From Myxococcus xanthus (GTDB lineage: Bacteria > Myxococcota > Myxococcia > Myxococcales > Myxococcaceae): a stretch of DNA of 64,000 nucleotides. The stretch spans positions 372,001-436,000 of the forward strand of contig NZ_FNOH01000004.1 in NCBI RefSeq assembly GCF_900106535.1, given 5' to 3'. The notes beneath the pieces are model-generated. The model did not search any database and was not told where the DNA came from. It saw only the letters and a program-made list of their open reading frames with translations. Shown one piece after another: positions 50,201 through 58,468 of this stretch (positions are counted from its first letter, which is position 1; each line of letters begins with the position of its first letter). A program made the translations under genes and the position numbers.

Positions 50201-50387
50201 CCGTCATGGCCGCCGTCATCAACGCACCCAGCAGGTACAGGTACGGCAGCGCCTGGGACTCGAAGCGCGACAGCACCAGGGCGTTGGAAGCCGTCTTCAG
50301 CTGCGTCACCCCTGCGATGAGCGCGAACTGAAAGGCTGCCGCCGGCCAAAGGCGGCGGTTCCATGATGAGGAGTCGGAGGGGAGCAC
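47283..50387 (-). CDS. MFS-type transporter fused to HEAT repeats and a cyclic-nucleotide-binding domain
   Basis: About 1034 residues from GTG 50387 (frame open to 50483). Residues about 10-400 hold 10-12 membrane helices resembling MFS or ATP/ADP-translocase-like carriers. Residues about 430-850 are HEAT-like helical repeats (LLNHPDVGLRCAAIGALVKS, ARYLEDADGSVRHVALVAVGRGG). Residues about 880-990 form a cNMP-binding domain (GDPGDALYVIVDGAVDAFHDGE, FGEVSLLDGAPRPTDMVA). This suggests a transporter or sensor gated by a second messenger. The C-terminus is Pro/Asp rich. Confidence 0.85.
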   Translation of the reverse strand: MLPSDSSSWNRRLWPAAAFQFALIAGVTQLKTASNALVLSRFESQALPYLYLLGALMTAAMTVLPRSKPGSPFESPGLLTGMGGVVALVLAVALSAGQRMPALALYLFADTFSTFVSFRFWGRMAAAFDAREARRAFTALNGFAMGGGIAGGLLVQGLAVKLGTPAIVVSGAVGLLAAGAIFHHLYKGLPPTPPRGRPASFLGLRYLAESPYAQVLAALGIAFAVLSSFVDYLFRLRLEGTLSEDALTALFGSLQLWIGLFCVAFQLLVAQRLLKRLGLLRYVAMVPLVLAPLAGAALVTPSLWPVHLLRLVETAVSYSILPVGIQLLYTAVPDDQREGLRATVDGLLRKGGVVLAGLLLIGAGRAANGVTMAVAVVGMCAALGLLLVRLKSAYVAALGEQVGAPEEEDVALEGEEEQRLLAEALAAPSPERVLRAVAMMEQAEVPLRPHLPALLRHPHERVLERGVSLALELEAHELAPVLERLVEEGPRRPRDQAVWALARLSPERAERLLPALLNHPDVGLRCAAIGALVKSTGSAVALDALRAMLSRGEGAPVPERREVARLLGRIQNSRFAEPLARYLEDADGSVRHVALVAVGRGGYAELAPRLLPFLTWREERKAAREALVALGDEVTPLVEEQLNKHMAPLAMRLQLPRVLRGIGTPAALDALLFSNVRDDASLHFRIGAQMSRLRDEHPEHPVDVERVREALGRRREVYRNLVGAFRDLRAALGDGSLLTRAVGDRMDQALELSFFLLGLLHPSHVMRGIHYNLVGPDLRRRALALELLENLVDEEDRELVMEQVEAHHRELPPGAPGRLWRRLAALVQSEDGVLRACARHVAWVNGLHVLPQEGDMSDRTVQRMFALEGVSVFSQCDVDDIAAIAAVAREASFRTGERIYAQGDPGDALYVIVDGAVDAFHDGEHVLRFQGKQAFGEVSLLDGAPRPTDMVAAVDTRVLIIDRRDFLDLLADRPELLTGFFRAVSLQLQALIDLPDSRETGERLEMTAPLGPLAPPLPDGPAPDGNDDRSRDDS

Positions 50388-50595
50388 GGTGCGAGTGCGC
50401 GGCAGACTACCCCACGCCCTCTCGCCCCAAGAATAGCGCTGTCGTGCGAGGTGCCGCCCGCCTGCTCTCCGGACGGCGGGCAAGTCACTTCGGACACCCT
50501 CCCCCGCCTTCCGCCGCCCTCACTGAAATCGTTGGAGCCGCGATGAATATGCCTCGAGCCGCCCGCACGTGCGCCGCCGCGGCTAGACTGTGTCG

Positions 50596-51396
50596 GTGAC
50601 GACCGCCACCGACACCCTGCTGGACGGCACCCACACGGTGCTCACCCCCGAGTACGTGGAGTTCCGCTTCACGCTCGCGGGTCTGTACTCGCGCTTCCTG
50701 GCGTGGCTGCTGGACGCCGTCATCGTCACGCTGCTCACCGGCACCATCCTGACGACGCTCAGCCTGGTGATGTTCGCCTTCCCGGGCTTCGCCAGCGCGC
50801 TGTCCATCGTCATCTACTTCCTGGTGGACTGGGGCTACGCGATAACGCTGGAGACGGTGTGGAGCGGACGCACCGTGGGCAAGCGGGTGATGTCGCTGCG
50901 GGTCATCCAGGAGAGCGGCGTGCGCATCGGCTTCTACCACGCGGCGCTGCGCAACCTGGCGCGTCCGGTGGACCGGCTGCCCCTGTTCTACCTGGTGGGA
51001 GGGCTCACCGCGCTCGTGTCCGGCTCCCAGCAGCGGCTGGGGGACATGCTGGCGGGAACGCTGGTGGTGCGCGAGCGGCGCCTGAAGGTGCCCTCCGCCC
51101 TGGGCATGCCCGGCGACGAAGGGCTGCTGGCGGATCCGCTCTTCGTGTCGCGCGTGAAGCGCCTGTCCAGCGAGGAGCGGGAAGTGGTGCTGACAGCGGC
51201 CCTGCGCCGTGAGGAACTGCGCATGGAGGCGCGGCTCCGCCTGTTCGCGGCACTGGGAGCAAGGCTGCAGGACGCGCTGGCCATGGAGAAGCCGCCCCAC
51301 CTCTCCGACGAGAAGTGGGCGCTGCTGGTGGCCGCGGCCCTGCTACCGCCGAAGGGGCAGCCTAGAAGTACGCCGCAGCGCCGGCAGACAGCGTGA
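50596..51396 (+). CDS. RDD-family membrane protein
   Basis: The protein is 266 residues (GTG 50596; GTG 50590 is an alternative). The RDD domain is clear: GLYSRFLAWLLDAVIVTLLTG with Arg and Asp, GRTVGKRVMSLRVI, then AALRNLARPVDRLP. About four membrane helices precede a cytoplasmic helical tail. RDD genes often neighbour SpoIIM and MoxR sets, and the SpoIIM gene lies 8 kb away here. Its last 35 bases overlap the convergent gene. Confidence 0.9.
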   Translation: MTTATDTLLDGTHTVLTPEYVEFRFTLAGLYSRFLAWLLDAVIVTLLTGTILTTLSLVMFAFPGFASALSIVIYFLVDWGYAITLETVWSGRTVGKRVMSLRVIQESGVRIGFYHAALRNLARPVDRLPLFYLVGGLTALVSGSQQRLGDMLAGTLVVRERRLKVPSALGMPGDEGLLADPLFVSRVKRLSSEEREVVLTAALRREELRMEARLRLFAALGARLQDALAMEKPPHLSDEKWALLVAAALLPPKGQPRSTPQRRQTA

Positions 51397-51880
51397 GCGT
51401 GCGCTGCGTCTTCTCGTTGAGCGCGATGTAGAAGTTGTACTGCGCGCGCGCGCCCACGCTCACCGAGTCCGACATGAAGAAGTCGATGCCGACGTTGGGG
51501 CCAATGCCCACGAAGTTGCTGACGCTGTTCTTGAAGACGACGAGGTAGCTCAGGTCCGAGCCCACATAGGGGCGGATGGACTCCTCCATCAGCAGGTACC
51601 GGATGCCGATGGACGGCGCCAGGCCCACCACGCGCTTCTCGTTGCGGTCCGTGGTGTCGCGTGGGAACGCAATCTTCGACAGGGAGACCACCTCGAAGCC
51701 GTTCTCGATGTAGAGGCTGGCGTCGACGCCCACGAAGAACGCGTCATCCAGGCCGTTCGTCCGGTTGAAGTCCATGTAGCCCAGTGACAGGCCCAGGCTG
51801 CGATTGGCGAACTGGGCATGCGCGGGGCTGGCCGACAGCAGGGCCAGGGTAAAGCCGAGGGTGCAGAGCAGGGTACGCAT
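51362..51880 (-). CDS. Outer-membrane beta-barrel protein (OmpA/OmpW-like small barrel)
   Basis: The protein is 172 residues with a signal peptide ending AHA (MRTLLCTLGFTLALLSASPAHA). The mature part shows about eight amphipathic strands (LGLSLGYMDF, FVGVDASLYI, GLAPSIGIRYLL, VGIGPNVGIDFFM, SVGARAQYNFYIAL) and ends with a C-terminal aromatic (AAYF), the outer-membrane insertion signal. The function beyond a small barrel is unknown. Confidence 0.82.
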   Translation of the reverse strand: MRTLLCTLGFTLALLSASPAHAQFANRSLGLSLGYMDFNRTNGLDDAFFVGVDASLYIENGFEVVSLSKIAFPRDTTDRNEKRVVGLAPSIGIRYLLMEESIRPYVGSDLSYLVVFKNSVSNFVGIGPNVGIDFFMSDSVSVGARAQYNFYIALNEKTQRTLTLSAGAAAYF

Positions 51881-51979
51881 GGGCCGCCACTCTACCGGCG
51901 TAACCCCCGGAAAACAGCCTGGATTCAAGCCACTCCGGGCGTTGCCTGGGCGCGGGCGCTCTCCTACACTCGCCCCGCC

Positions 51980-53041
51980 ATGCGTGTCCGCCGACTTGTT
52001 GCTGCGCTGTCCCTGGTCTCCGCCCTGCCCTTCGTCGCCTGCGTCCGGACCCCGCCGCCGCATGAGCGGGCGCTCATCAACAACGAGCTATGCACGCAAG
52101 AGATGGCCAAGGGCGACCTGACCCGCGCGGAGACGTTCTGCGACCTGGGCCTGGAGTTCTCCCCCCAGTACGCGGACCTCTGGTCCAACAAGGGCATCAT
52201 CGCCATGTCCTCGGGCCGGCAGGACGACGCGAAGAAGCACTTCATCAAGGCCCTGCGCTACAACCAGGAGCACCTCCAGGCGTACCAGAACCTCGGCGCC
52301 ATCTACATGCAGGAAGGCGCGTACGGAAAGGCGCACGACAACTTCCGGCGAGCCCTCAAGGTGAACCCGGACAATCTGGAGTCGCGCTACAACCTGGCAC
52401 TCACCCTGATGAAGATGGGGAAGATGGACGAGTCCAAGAAGGAGCTGCGCACGATCCTGGCCGTCAATCCTGGCATCTCCGACGTGCACCACCTCCTGGG
52501 TATCATCTCCTACTCGAAGGGTGACTACGACGAGGCCGGCGAGCACCTCGCCCGGGCCACGCAACTGGTCCAGGATTCCCCCCTGCTGTGGCACGACCTG
52601 GGCACCGCGCTGATGGAGCTGGGCCGCTACCAGGAAGCGCGTGAGTCCTTCGCCAACTGCGCCCAGTTGGACCCCAGCAACAGCAGCTGCATCAACAACC
52701 TGTCCCTGGCCCAGCGCAAGACGGCCCTCACCGACGCGGCCTTCAAGGAGATCAAGGACACGCAGCAGGCGGAGAACTCCGCGCCCGCGCTCTTCATGCT
52801 CGCGCGTCAGTACCGCGAGAAGGGCCTGCTGGCGGAGGAAGAGGCCACCTACCGCAAGTGCGTCAAGCTGGATGCGAAGTACGCCGCCTGCCACTTCGGC
52901 CTCTACGAACTCTTCTTCGAAGCCCACAAGCGCGAGCACGCGCAGATCGCCTGCAAGAACTTCCTGAAGTACGGGACGTCTGAGGAATTCCCCACGGAGT
53001 ACCAGACGTGTGAGAGATTCCTGAGCGACGCGACGTTCTGA
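51980..53041 (+). CDS. TPR lipoprotein beside the T3SS locus
   Basis: The protein is 353 residues from ATG 51980. The signal sequence ends PFVAC (Cys21). At least seven TPRs follow (ADLWSNKGIIAMSSGRQDDAKKHFIKAL, LQAYQNLGAIYMQEGAYGKAHDNFRRAL, LESRYNLALTLMKMGKMDESKKEL), then a Cys-rich C-terminal part. By architecture it resembles pilotin/assembly lipoproteins such as the Tgl type, but I cannot equate it with any. It starts a short operon with the FHA gene. Confidence 0.85.
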   Translation: MRVRRLVAALSLVSALPFVACVRTPPPHERALINNELCTQEMAKGDLTRAETFCDLGLEFSPQYADLWSNKGIIAMSSGRQDDAKKHFIKALRYNQEHLQAYQNLGAIYMQEGAYGKAHDNFRRALKVNPDNLESRYNLALTLMKMGKMDESKKELRTILAVNPGISDVHHLLGIISYSKGDYDEAGEHLARATQLVQDSPLLWHDLGTALMELGRYQEARESFANCAQLDPSNSSCINNLSLAQRKTALTDAAFKEIKDTQQAENSAPALFMLARQYREKGLLAEEEATYRKCVKLDAKYAACHFGLYELFFEAHKREHAQIACKNFLKYGTSEEFPTEYQTCERFLSDATF

Positions 53042-53072
53042 TGTCCTGCCTTCCCGACTCCCCTCCTTCTCG

Positions 53073-54143
53073 ATGAGCGTTCGTCTCACCGTCACACAGC
53101 GCAGCGAGGCCGGCGCTGCCCAGAGCACCGAGTTCGTCCTCGACGACGCGGTCATCACCCTGGGCCGCGACAAGGCCTGCCAGGTCGTGCTCGCCCAGCA
53201 GGCGGTGTCGCGCAACCATGCGCGCATCTGCCAGGACGGGCCGCTCTTCTTCGTGGAGGACCTGGGCAGCTCCTACGGCACGCAGATCAACGGCAAGCCC
53301 GTGCCCAAGGGCGAGAAGCGGCTGCTGCGCAACGGCGACGTCATCGCCATCGCCACGTTCGACGTCCGCTTCGAGCGGGTGATGGACCTGAACCCCGAAT
53401 CTGGCGGGGAGAAGACGTCCTTCATCGCCCGGGGCATGGTGAAGGACGCCATGCGCGGCCTGGCCGGCGGCGGCGAGGAGCGCTACCTGCGCTTCATGAA
53501 CGGCCCCCGCGAAGGCGAGCGCATCGAGCTGGGGGACGCGAAGGAAGTCATCCTGGGCCGCGACGAGAAGGACGCGGACATCATCCTCAAGGATGACCTG
53601 GTCTCCCGGAAGCACGCGAAGGTGCGCCGCGACTGGTCCGGCACGCACGTGGAGGACCTGGGCAGCCGCAACGGCATCAAGGTGAACAAGAAGCGGGTCA
53701 ACCGCCGGCAGCTCAAGGACGGGGACGAGCTGGAGGTGGGCGCCACCCGCTTCCTGTACGTGGACCCCACCGAGCCGGCCGAAGAGCCCGTTCAGCTCGC
53801 CGCCGAGGTCAAGGCTCCGCCTCCGCCCTCGCCCCGTCGTCCGCGCCCGGAGCCCAAGCCCGTGGAGCCCCCGCCGGAGGAGGAGCCCGCGCCTCCGCCC
53901 GAGGAGCCCGCGCCCGCGCCGGAAGAGCCCCCCGCCGAAGAGCCCGCGCCCCCGCCCGAGGAGCAGGTCTCCGAAGAGCCGCCCCCGCCGGTGTCGGCGG
54001 AGTACCCCATGCCGGATGAGCCCGCTCAGCCGAGCGCGATGGCGGCGCTCAAGGACAAGGGCAAGCTCGTGCCTCTCGTGGTGATGAGCGTGGTGGGCCT
54101 GGTCTTCCTGGTGCTGATGATTGCCGTGCTCGCGGGCGCCTAG
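53073..54143 (+). CDS. Tail-anchored protein with two FHA domains
   Basis: The protein is 356 residues. FHA 1 is about residues 25-100 (LGRDKACQVVLAQQAVSRNHARI, GSSYGTQING). FHA 2 is about 135-230 (LGRDEKDADIILKDDLVSRKHAKV, GSRNGIKVN). A Pro/Glu-rich linker (about 235-320) precedes a C-terminal membrane helix (VPLVVMSVVGLVFLVLMIAVLAG). T3SS inner-ring SctD proteins also have a cytoplasmic FHA-like domain, but this protein has no periplasmic part. It probably reads kinase phosphorylation at the membrane. It is adjacent to and convergent with sctV. Confidence 0.88.
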   Translation: MSVRLTVTQRSEAGAAQSTEFVLDDAVITLGRDKACQVVLAQQAVSRNHARICQDGPLFFVEDLGSSYGTQINGKPVPKGEKRLLRNGDVIAIATFDVRFERVMDLNPESGGEKTSFIARGMVKDAMRGLAGGGEERYLRFMNGPREGERIELGDAKEVILGRDEKDADIILKDDLVSRKHAKVRRDWSGTHVEDLGSRNGIKVNKKRVNRRQLKDGDELEVGATRFLYVDPTEPAEEPVQLAAEVKAPPPPSPRRPRPEPKPVEPPPEEEPAPPPEEPAPAPEEPPAEEPAPPPEEQVSEEPPPPVSAEYPMPDEPAQPSAMAALKDKGKLVPLVVMSVVGLVFLVLMIAVLAGA

Positions 54144-54160
54144 CATCGCGAGCAGGCCCC

Positions 54161-54218
54161 TGCCCTCATGAGAGGGCATTCCTTCCGCCCGCGCGTCCCT
54201 GTCACGCGCGGGCGGAGG
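54161..54218. terminator. Two hairpins between convergent FHA and sctV genes
   Basis: A 7-bp stem TGCCCTC / GAGGGCA (54161-54178) is followed by a perfect 12-bp stem CCGCCCGCGCGT / ACGCGCGGGCGG (54185-54215), extendable by a few pairs. Together they can terminate transcription from both sides. Confidence 0.65.
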
Positions 54219-54229
54219 TCCATCCGCGG

Positions 54230-56353
54230 CTATCGCGTGGAGATGCGCGCCACGGGCTGGATGTTCAGCTCGGGCGACAGCTCCTGGTAGCTGAGCACGG
54301 AGAACGACGGGTTGAACTCGTACTCCAGCAGCTTGCGGACGTAGCGGCGGATGTCCATGGCCGTGAGGATGACGGGCCGCTGCGCGCTGGGCGGCAGGTG
54401 GCCACACTCCGAACGCACGGCCTGGACGATTTCCTGCGCCAGCTCCGGCTCCAGCGCCAGGTGCGCGCCCGCGGAGGTCCGCTTCACCGAGCCGCGGATG
54501 GCGTCCTCGATGTTCGGGTCCAACAGGTACACCACCAGGGTGCCGGTGCCACGCGCGTACTTGTGGGAGATGTAGCGGCGCTGGGCCGCGCGGACATGCT
54601 CGGTGAGCATGACGTTGTCCGCCTCCACCTGCCCGTACTCGGCCAGGGCCTGGAGGATGCCGCGCAAGTCACGGATGGAGATCTCCTCCTCCACCAGACG
54701 CTGGAGGATGTCCGTCAGCTTCAGCACGTTGACGACCTTGGGGACGACCTCCTTCACGATGGCGGGGAAGGCCTTCTCCAACTGCTCCAGCATCGTCTGC
54801 GTCTCCTGCACGCCAACGAACTCACGGGCGTTGCGCCGCAGCACGGCGGCGGTGTGCAGGATGATGTAGCCGGGCACGTCCCACGTCGTGAGGCCGGCGG
54901 CCTCCAGCGTGTCGCGGTACTGCTCGGGGACCCAGGCGGCGGGCTGCCGGGTGGCGGGGTTCACGGCCTCGAAGCCCTGGATGTTCATCAGCCGCAGCCG
55001 GTCCACCGTGTCGTTCACCAGGACGTGGCCCAGCGTGGCCTGGCCGGTGACGACGGGCACCTCGTTGATTTGAATCTGGTACGCGCCCGGCGGCAGCGAG
55101 CCGTTGCCACGCGCACGCACGCCTGGGAAGCGCACGCCCAGTTCCACGAAGAGGCCATCACGCATGAACGGGATGAGTTCGAAGAGGAACTTCCCGTTGT
55201 CCTGGCGCGAGTCCACGAAGGGGACCAGCGCGTCGGAGACTTCCAGGACGATGGGCGTGACGACGGGGATGAATAGCTCGGAGTCCGGATTGAGGGCTTC
55301 CTTGGGCGCGGGCTCCGATGCCATGGGCGTGCCCAGGTCCGTCTCCATGGCCGGGCCGGCATCCTCCGCCTCCACGGCCTGCTGCTGCTTCTTCAGCATC
55401 GTCCAGGCGCCCAGGCCCGCGCCGATGCCCAGCAGGAAGAAGGGAATCTTGGGCAGACCGGGCACCAGGCCCAGGACGATGAGCATGCCGGCGGCAATGG
55501 CGATGGCCTTCGGGTAGGCCGTCAGCTGGGAGCCCATGTCCATGCCCAGGTGATTGCCCTCTTCCTCACCCGCCACGCGCGTCACGATGATACCGGCGCA
55601 GGTGGAGACGAGGATGGCGGGAATCATGCCGACCAGACCGTCACCGATGGTGAGCAGCGTGTACTTCTGCGCCGCGTCGCCAGCGGACATGCCCTTCTGC
55701 GTCACGCCGATGATGAGGCCACCGACGATGTTGACGACGGTGATGATGATGCTCGCGATGGCGTCGCCCTTCACGAACTTCATGGCGCCGTCCATGGCGC
55801 CGAAGAGCTGGCTCTCACGCTCCAGGTCGCGGCGCTTCTTCTTGCCCTGGTCCTGGTCGATGGAGCCGGCCCGCAGGTCGGCGTCGATGGACATCTGCTT
55901 TCCGGGCATCGCGTCCAGGGTGAAGCGGGCGGCCACTTCGGCGACGCGCTCCGAGCCCTTGGAAATCACGATGAAGTTCACGATGACCAGGATGATGAAG
56001 AGGATGGCGCCGACGACGAAGTTGCCCTGCACCACGAAGTTTCCGAACGCCACCACCACCTCTCCCGGGTCACCGGTGAGGAGGATGAGACGCGTGGTGG
56101 AGATGGTGAGGGCCAACCGGAACATCGTGGTGATGAGCAGCAGCGTCGGGAACACCGACAGGTGCAGCGCCGCTGGCACGTAGAGGGATACGAGGAGCAG
56201 CACCACCGAGATGCTGATGTTCAGCGTCAGCAGCACGTCCAGCAGCAGCGTGGGCAGCGGGACGATCATCATCCCGACGATGGCCACGACCACCACGGCG
56301 AGGACGATGTCGGAGTACTTGGAGAGGAAGCTGTTCGAATTGGTGGCAGCCAT
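54230..56353 (-). CDS. sctV: Type III secretion export gate protein SctV
   Basis: The protein is 707 residues, full length for the FlhA/SctV (FHIPEP) family. Eight membrane helices occupy about residues 15-330, with the conserved loop RFTLDAMPGKQMSIDADLRAGSID before helix 5. The cytoplasmic ring-forming domain makes up the rest. The injectisome rather than flagellar assignment rests on the neighbourhood (sctU, SycD-like TPRs, no flagellar genes) and is an inference. SctV forms the nonameric export gate. Confidence 0.92.
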   Translation of the reverse strand: MAATNSNSFLSKYSDIVLAVVVVAIVGMMIVPLPTLLLDVLLTLNISISVVLLLVSLYVPAALHLSVFPTLLLITTMFRLALTISTTRLILLTGDPGEVVVAFGNFVVQGNFVVGAILFIILVIVNFIVISKGSERVAEVAARFTLDAMPGKQMSIDADLRAGSIDQDQGKKKRRDLERESQLFGAMDGAMKFVKGDAIASIIITVVNIVGGLIIGVTQKGMSAGDAAQKYTLLTIGDGLVGMIPAILVSTCAGIIVTRVAGEEEGNHLGMDMGSQLTAYPKAIAIAAGMLIVLGLVPGLPKIPFFLLGIGAGLGAWTMLKKQQQAVEAEDAGPAMETDLGTPMASEPAPKEALNPDSELFIPVVTPIVLEVSDALVPFVDSRQDNGKFLFELIPFMRDGLFVELGVRFPGVRARGNGSLPPGAYQIQINEVPVVTGQATLGHVLVNDTVDRLRLMNIQGFEAVNPATRQPAAWVPEQYRDTLEAAGLTTWDVPGYIILHTAAVLRRNAREFVGVQETQTMLEQLEKAFPAIVKEVVPKVVNVLKLTDILQRLVEEEISIRDLRGILQALAEYGQVEADNVMLTEHVRAAQRRYISHKYARGTGTLVVYLLDPNIEDAIRGSVKRTSAGAHLALEPELAQEIVQAVRSECGHLPPSAQRPVILTAMDIRRYVRKLLEYEFNPSFSVLSYQELSPELNIQPVARISTR

Positions 56354-56584
56354 CAGCGGTCAGGCATCCTAGGCCAACCCGGGTGCCTTCTGTCAGGGGG
56401 GGCGTCGCGAAGGGCCCCTCCCCACGGCGAAACCCGCCGTTCTCCCTCGGGCGGAAGCAGCCGGGCAGTCAACCAAAGTGGACATTCGTTCTTGCACCGC
56501 GCCCCGTCACGCGGGTTCATCCCCCTGTCGTGCCCTGCCGTCCTGGAGGGCCGGGGCAGGCCACACGAAACCTGGGAGAACACG

Positions 56585-57373
56585 ATGCGACTGAAGAATG
56601 CCTTGAGCAGGGGTCTTCCGCTGATGTTGCTGGGGGCATCCCTGGCCTGTTCGGCCTGCTCGGACGGCGGCACCAGCGGCCCTGGCCCCTCTGGCGAGAG
56701 GGAGAAGAACGTCGTCAAGGGCAAGGCCACGGACACCGCGGGCAAGCCCCTGGCGGGGGTGGAGGTGGTGGCCGACAATCAGGTCCTCTACGACTCCAAT
56801 GTGGTGGGCGTGACGGGCACGGACGGCACCTACCGGCTGGAGCTGGGCCAGGCGGCCACCACCTGGAACGCCAGCGCGCGGCTCAAGCGCGACTTCAACG
56901 GCCGCAGCTACACCTTCGAACTGCACCCCAGCAACGCCACCCCCTTCGCGGGCAACGAGGGCGCCGTCCGGGACTTCAGCTGGAAGCTGACCGGCGCGAA
57001 GCCCGAGGGCGGCGCCTACGGCAGCGGCGTCTACTTCAACCTGACGGACTACGTGGATCCGGCCGACCCGGATCAAGCCTTGCAGCGCGAGCACGTGGAG
57101 TTGACGCTCACCCCGGTGGGCTCGCTGGTGGACGGCAGCGCCGGGACGCCGGTGACGGCCCGGGGCACCAACACGCCGGACGGCTTCGGCTTCCCGGACC
57201 TCCCGCTGGGGCGCTACACGGTGACGGGCCGCTACGCGCCGCCGGGACAGGCCGTCCGGCCGCTGCTGGTGCGCGTGCAGGACCAGGGCACCTACGCCGA
57301 ATCCGTGACGGCTGACTTCCAGCCCGTCATGGAGGGGTTGTACCGCCTGGACGTGGAGCTGAAGTTCCCCTGA
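56585..57373 (+). CDS. Lipoprotein with carboxypeptidase-regulatory-like domain
   Basis: The protein is 262 residues. The signal peptide has Cys-containing ends (SLACSAC), with lipobox candidates around residues 22-25. The first domain is a carboxypeptidase-regulatory-like beta sandwich (VVKGKATDTAGKPLAGVEVVADN, TGTDGTYRLELG). A second beta-rich domain carries a similar GFGFPDLPLGRYTVTGRYAPPG motif. It lies on the strand opposite to sctV, in the T3SS region. A functional link is unproven. Confidence 0.8.
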   Translation: MRLKNALSRGLPLMLLGASLACSACSDGGTSGPGPSGEREKNVVKGKATDTAGKPLAGVEVVADNQVLYDSNVVGVTGTDGTYRLELGQAATTWNASARLKRDFNGRSYTFELHPSNATPFAGNEGAVRDFSWKLTGAKPEGGAYGSGVYFNLTDYVDPADPDQALQREHVELTLTPVGSLVDGSAGTPVTARGTNTPDGFGFPDLPLGRYTVTGRYAPPGQAVRPLLVRVQDQGTYAESVTADFQPVMEGLYRLDVELKFP

Positions 57374-57391
57374 GCCCAAGGGCCAGGGAAG

Positions 57392-57423
57392 GCGGGCCGG
57401 GGCCTTCGAGTGGCCCCGCCCGC
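57392..57423. terminator. Hairpin between convergent genes
   Basis: Stem segments GCGGG/CCCGC and CGGGGCC/GGCCCCG with one bulged C and a 7-base loop lie between the lipoprotein and TPR-gene stops and can act on both strands. Confidence 0.5.
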
Positions 57424-57425
57424 GC

Positions 57426-57890
57426 CTACGCCGCGCCGTCGGATTCGGAAGACGGCGCCCCCTCGGCGCTCTCCAGCGCCGCGGCGGCCAGCATCCGGGC
57501 CCGGGCGCTGAGCGGATCCTGTCCTTCGGGATCCAGCCCCACCGCATGATTGAAGTCCCGGGCGGCCTCGTGGACCTTGCCGAGCCGCAGGTGTACTTCC
57601 CCGCGGTTGACGAAGGGCGTGAGGTCGGAGGGGTCCAGCTCGATGGCGCGGTTGAAGTAGGACTCGGCCAGGTCCAGGTCTTCCAGCGCCAGGTGGCAGG
57701 CGCCCAGCGCCGTCTGGAAGTAGGCCTCGGTGGGGTCCATGGCCGCCAGGGACTGGAACAAGGTCAGCGACTCACGGAAGCGGCCGTCCTGGAAGAGGTT
57801 GAAGCCTTCCGTGGCCCGTTCGAGCATCTCCGGGCCGGACAGGGGCTTCACGTCGTCGTTGGTCACCGTTGCCTTGGATTCAGTCGTCAT
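57426..57890 (-). CDS. TPR protein, candidate T3SS chaperone (SycD/LcrH-like)
   Basis: The protein is 154 residues with three TPRs in the middle (FNLFQDGRFRESLTLFQSLAAMDPTEAYFQTALGACHLALEDLDLAESYFNRAIEL), the size and layout of class II T3SS chaperones. The N- and C-termini are acidic and Ala-rich. Two more TPR proteins of this kind lie in the same locus (58544-59050 and 62113-62589). Each could serve a different exported subunit. Confidence 0.8.
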   Translation of the reverse strand: MTTESKATVTNDDVKPLSGPEMLERATEGFNLFQDGRFRESLTLFQSLAAMDPTEAYFQTALGACHLALEDLDLAESYFNRAIELDPSDLTPFVNRGEVHLRLGKVHEAARDFNHAVGLDPEGQDPLSARARMLAAAALESAEGAPSSESDGAA

Positions 57891-58147
57891 CTGCACACAT
57901 CCCTCACGAGGGCGGGAGGACGGCCCCGGAGCCGGTAGGGCAAGCGGTTCCGGGCGCCGGGAGCTTAGACTGTTATCGGCTTTTCCACCAAAACGGTGCG
58001 CCGCTTCGGAAGCGATATTCGCGCCGCCGGCGCGAAAAAATGGATCAGAAAATGGGGAGGAAACTTCTGCCCCCCATTCCCCCATAATCCTTTTGTAAGC
58101 AGCGCCGCCGCAAACCACCCGCTTCCCAAACTTTCTGGAGAACGCAA

Positions 58148-58372
58148 ATGACCACCGCCACCACCGCCGCCGCCGCCGCCACGAAGGCCCTCGGAGCCAG
58201 CCAGGGTCTCTCCGCCCTCGAGCAGAAGTCCCTCTCCGGCCTGACGGGTCCGGACCGTGAGCGCGCCGAGGCGCAGCTCATGCTCCAGAAGCAGCAGGAG
58301 GCCACCGCCTTCGTGGCCAACCTGATGAAGAAGCTCAACGAGATCGCGATGTCCGTCATCGGCAAGATCTAA
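58148..58372 (+). CDS. 74-residue T3SS-locus protein, copy A (candidate needle or rod subunit)
   Basis: The N-terminus is Thr/Ala-rich (MTTATTAAAAATKALGASQG), like an uncleaved type III export signal. The rest is predicted helical, with a turn near GLTGPDRER and a C-terminal amphipathic helix ending MKKLNEIAMSVIGKI. The size and the ...I-x-K-I end resemble SctF needle subunits such as YscF (ending LMQGILQKI). This is pattern similarity only. Copy B at 60540-60764 is identical. It is on the plus strand among minus-strand T3SS genes and has its own terminator, so it is probably expressed separately and strongly. Confidence 0.8.
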   Translation: MTTATTAAAAATKALGASQGLSALEQKSLSGLTGPDRERAEAQLMLQKQQEATAFVANLMKKLNEIAMSVIGKI

Positions 58373-58396
58373 TCCTGCCGCTGTAACGCGACTCTC

Positions 58397-58436
58397 GGAG
58401 CCGGCTTCCCTCTCGGGATGCCGGCTCCTTGCTTTT
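58397..58436 (+). terminator. Intrinsic terminator after 74-residue protein copy A
   Basis: A 9-bp perfect stem GGAGCCGGC / GCCGGCTCC is followed by TTGCTTTT. It is identical to the terminator at 60789-60828. Confidence 0.8.
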
Positions 58437-58468
58437 GCGGGCTCGAGCGCCTCACCCGAAACGACAAA

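Larger units (their letters stand above)
58025..58453 (+). repeat. Duplicated segment, copy A
   Basis: About 425 bases repeated at 60423-60845. The 225-base coding part is identical in the two copies. The 65 bases upstream and the region around the start codon differ by several substitutions and small indels, and the terminator is identical apart from one base before it. Confidence 0.88.

Noticed and set aside
58148-58190. ACC/GCC trinucleotide run as a repeat array
   Set aside because: It encodes the Thr/Ala N-terminus of the 74-residue protein. There is no spacer structure, so it is not a CRISPR array.
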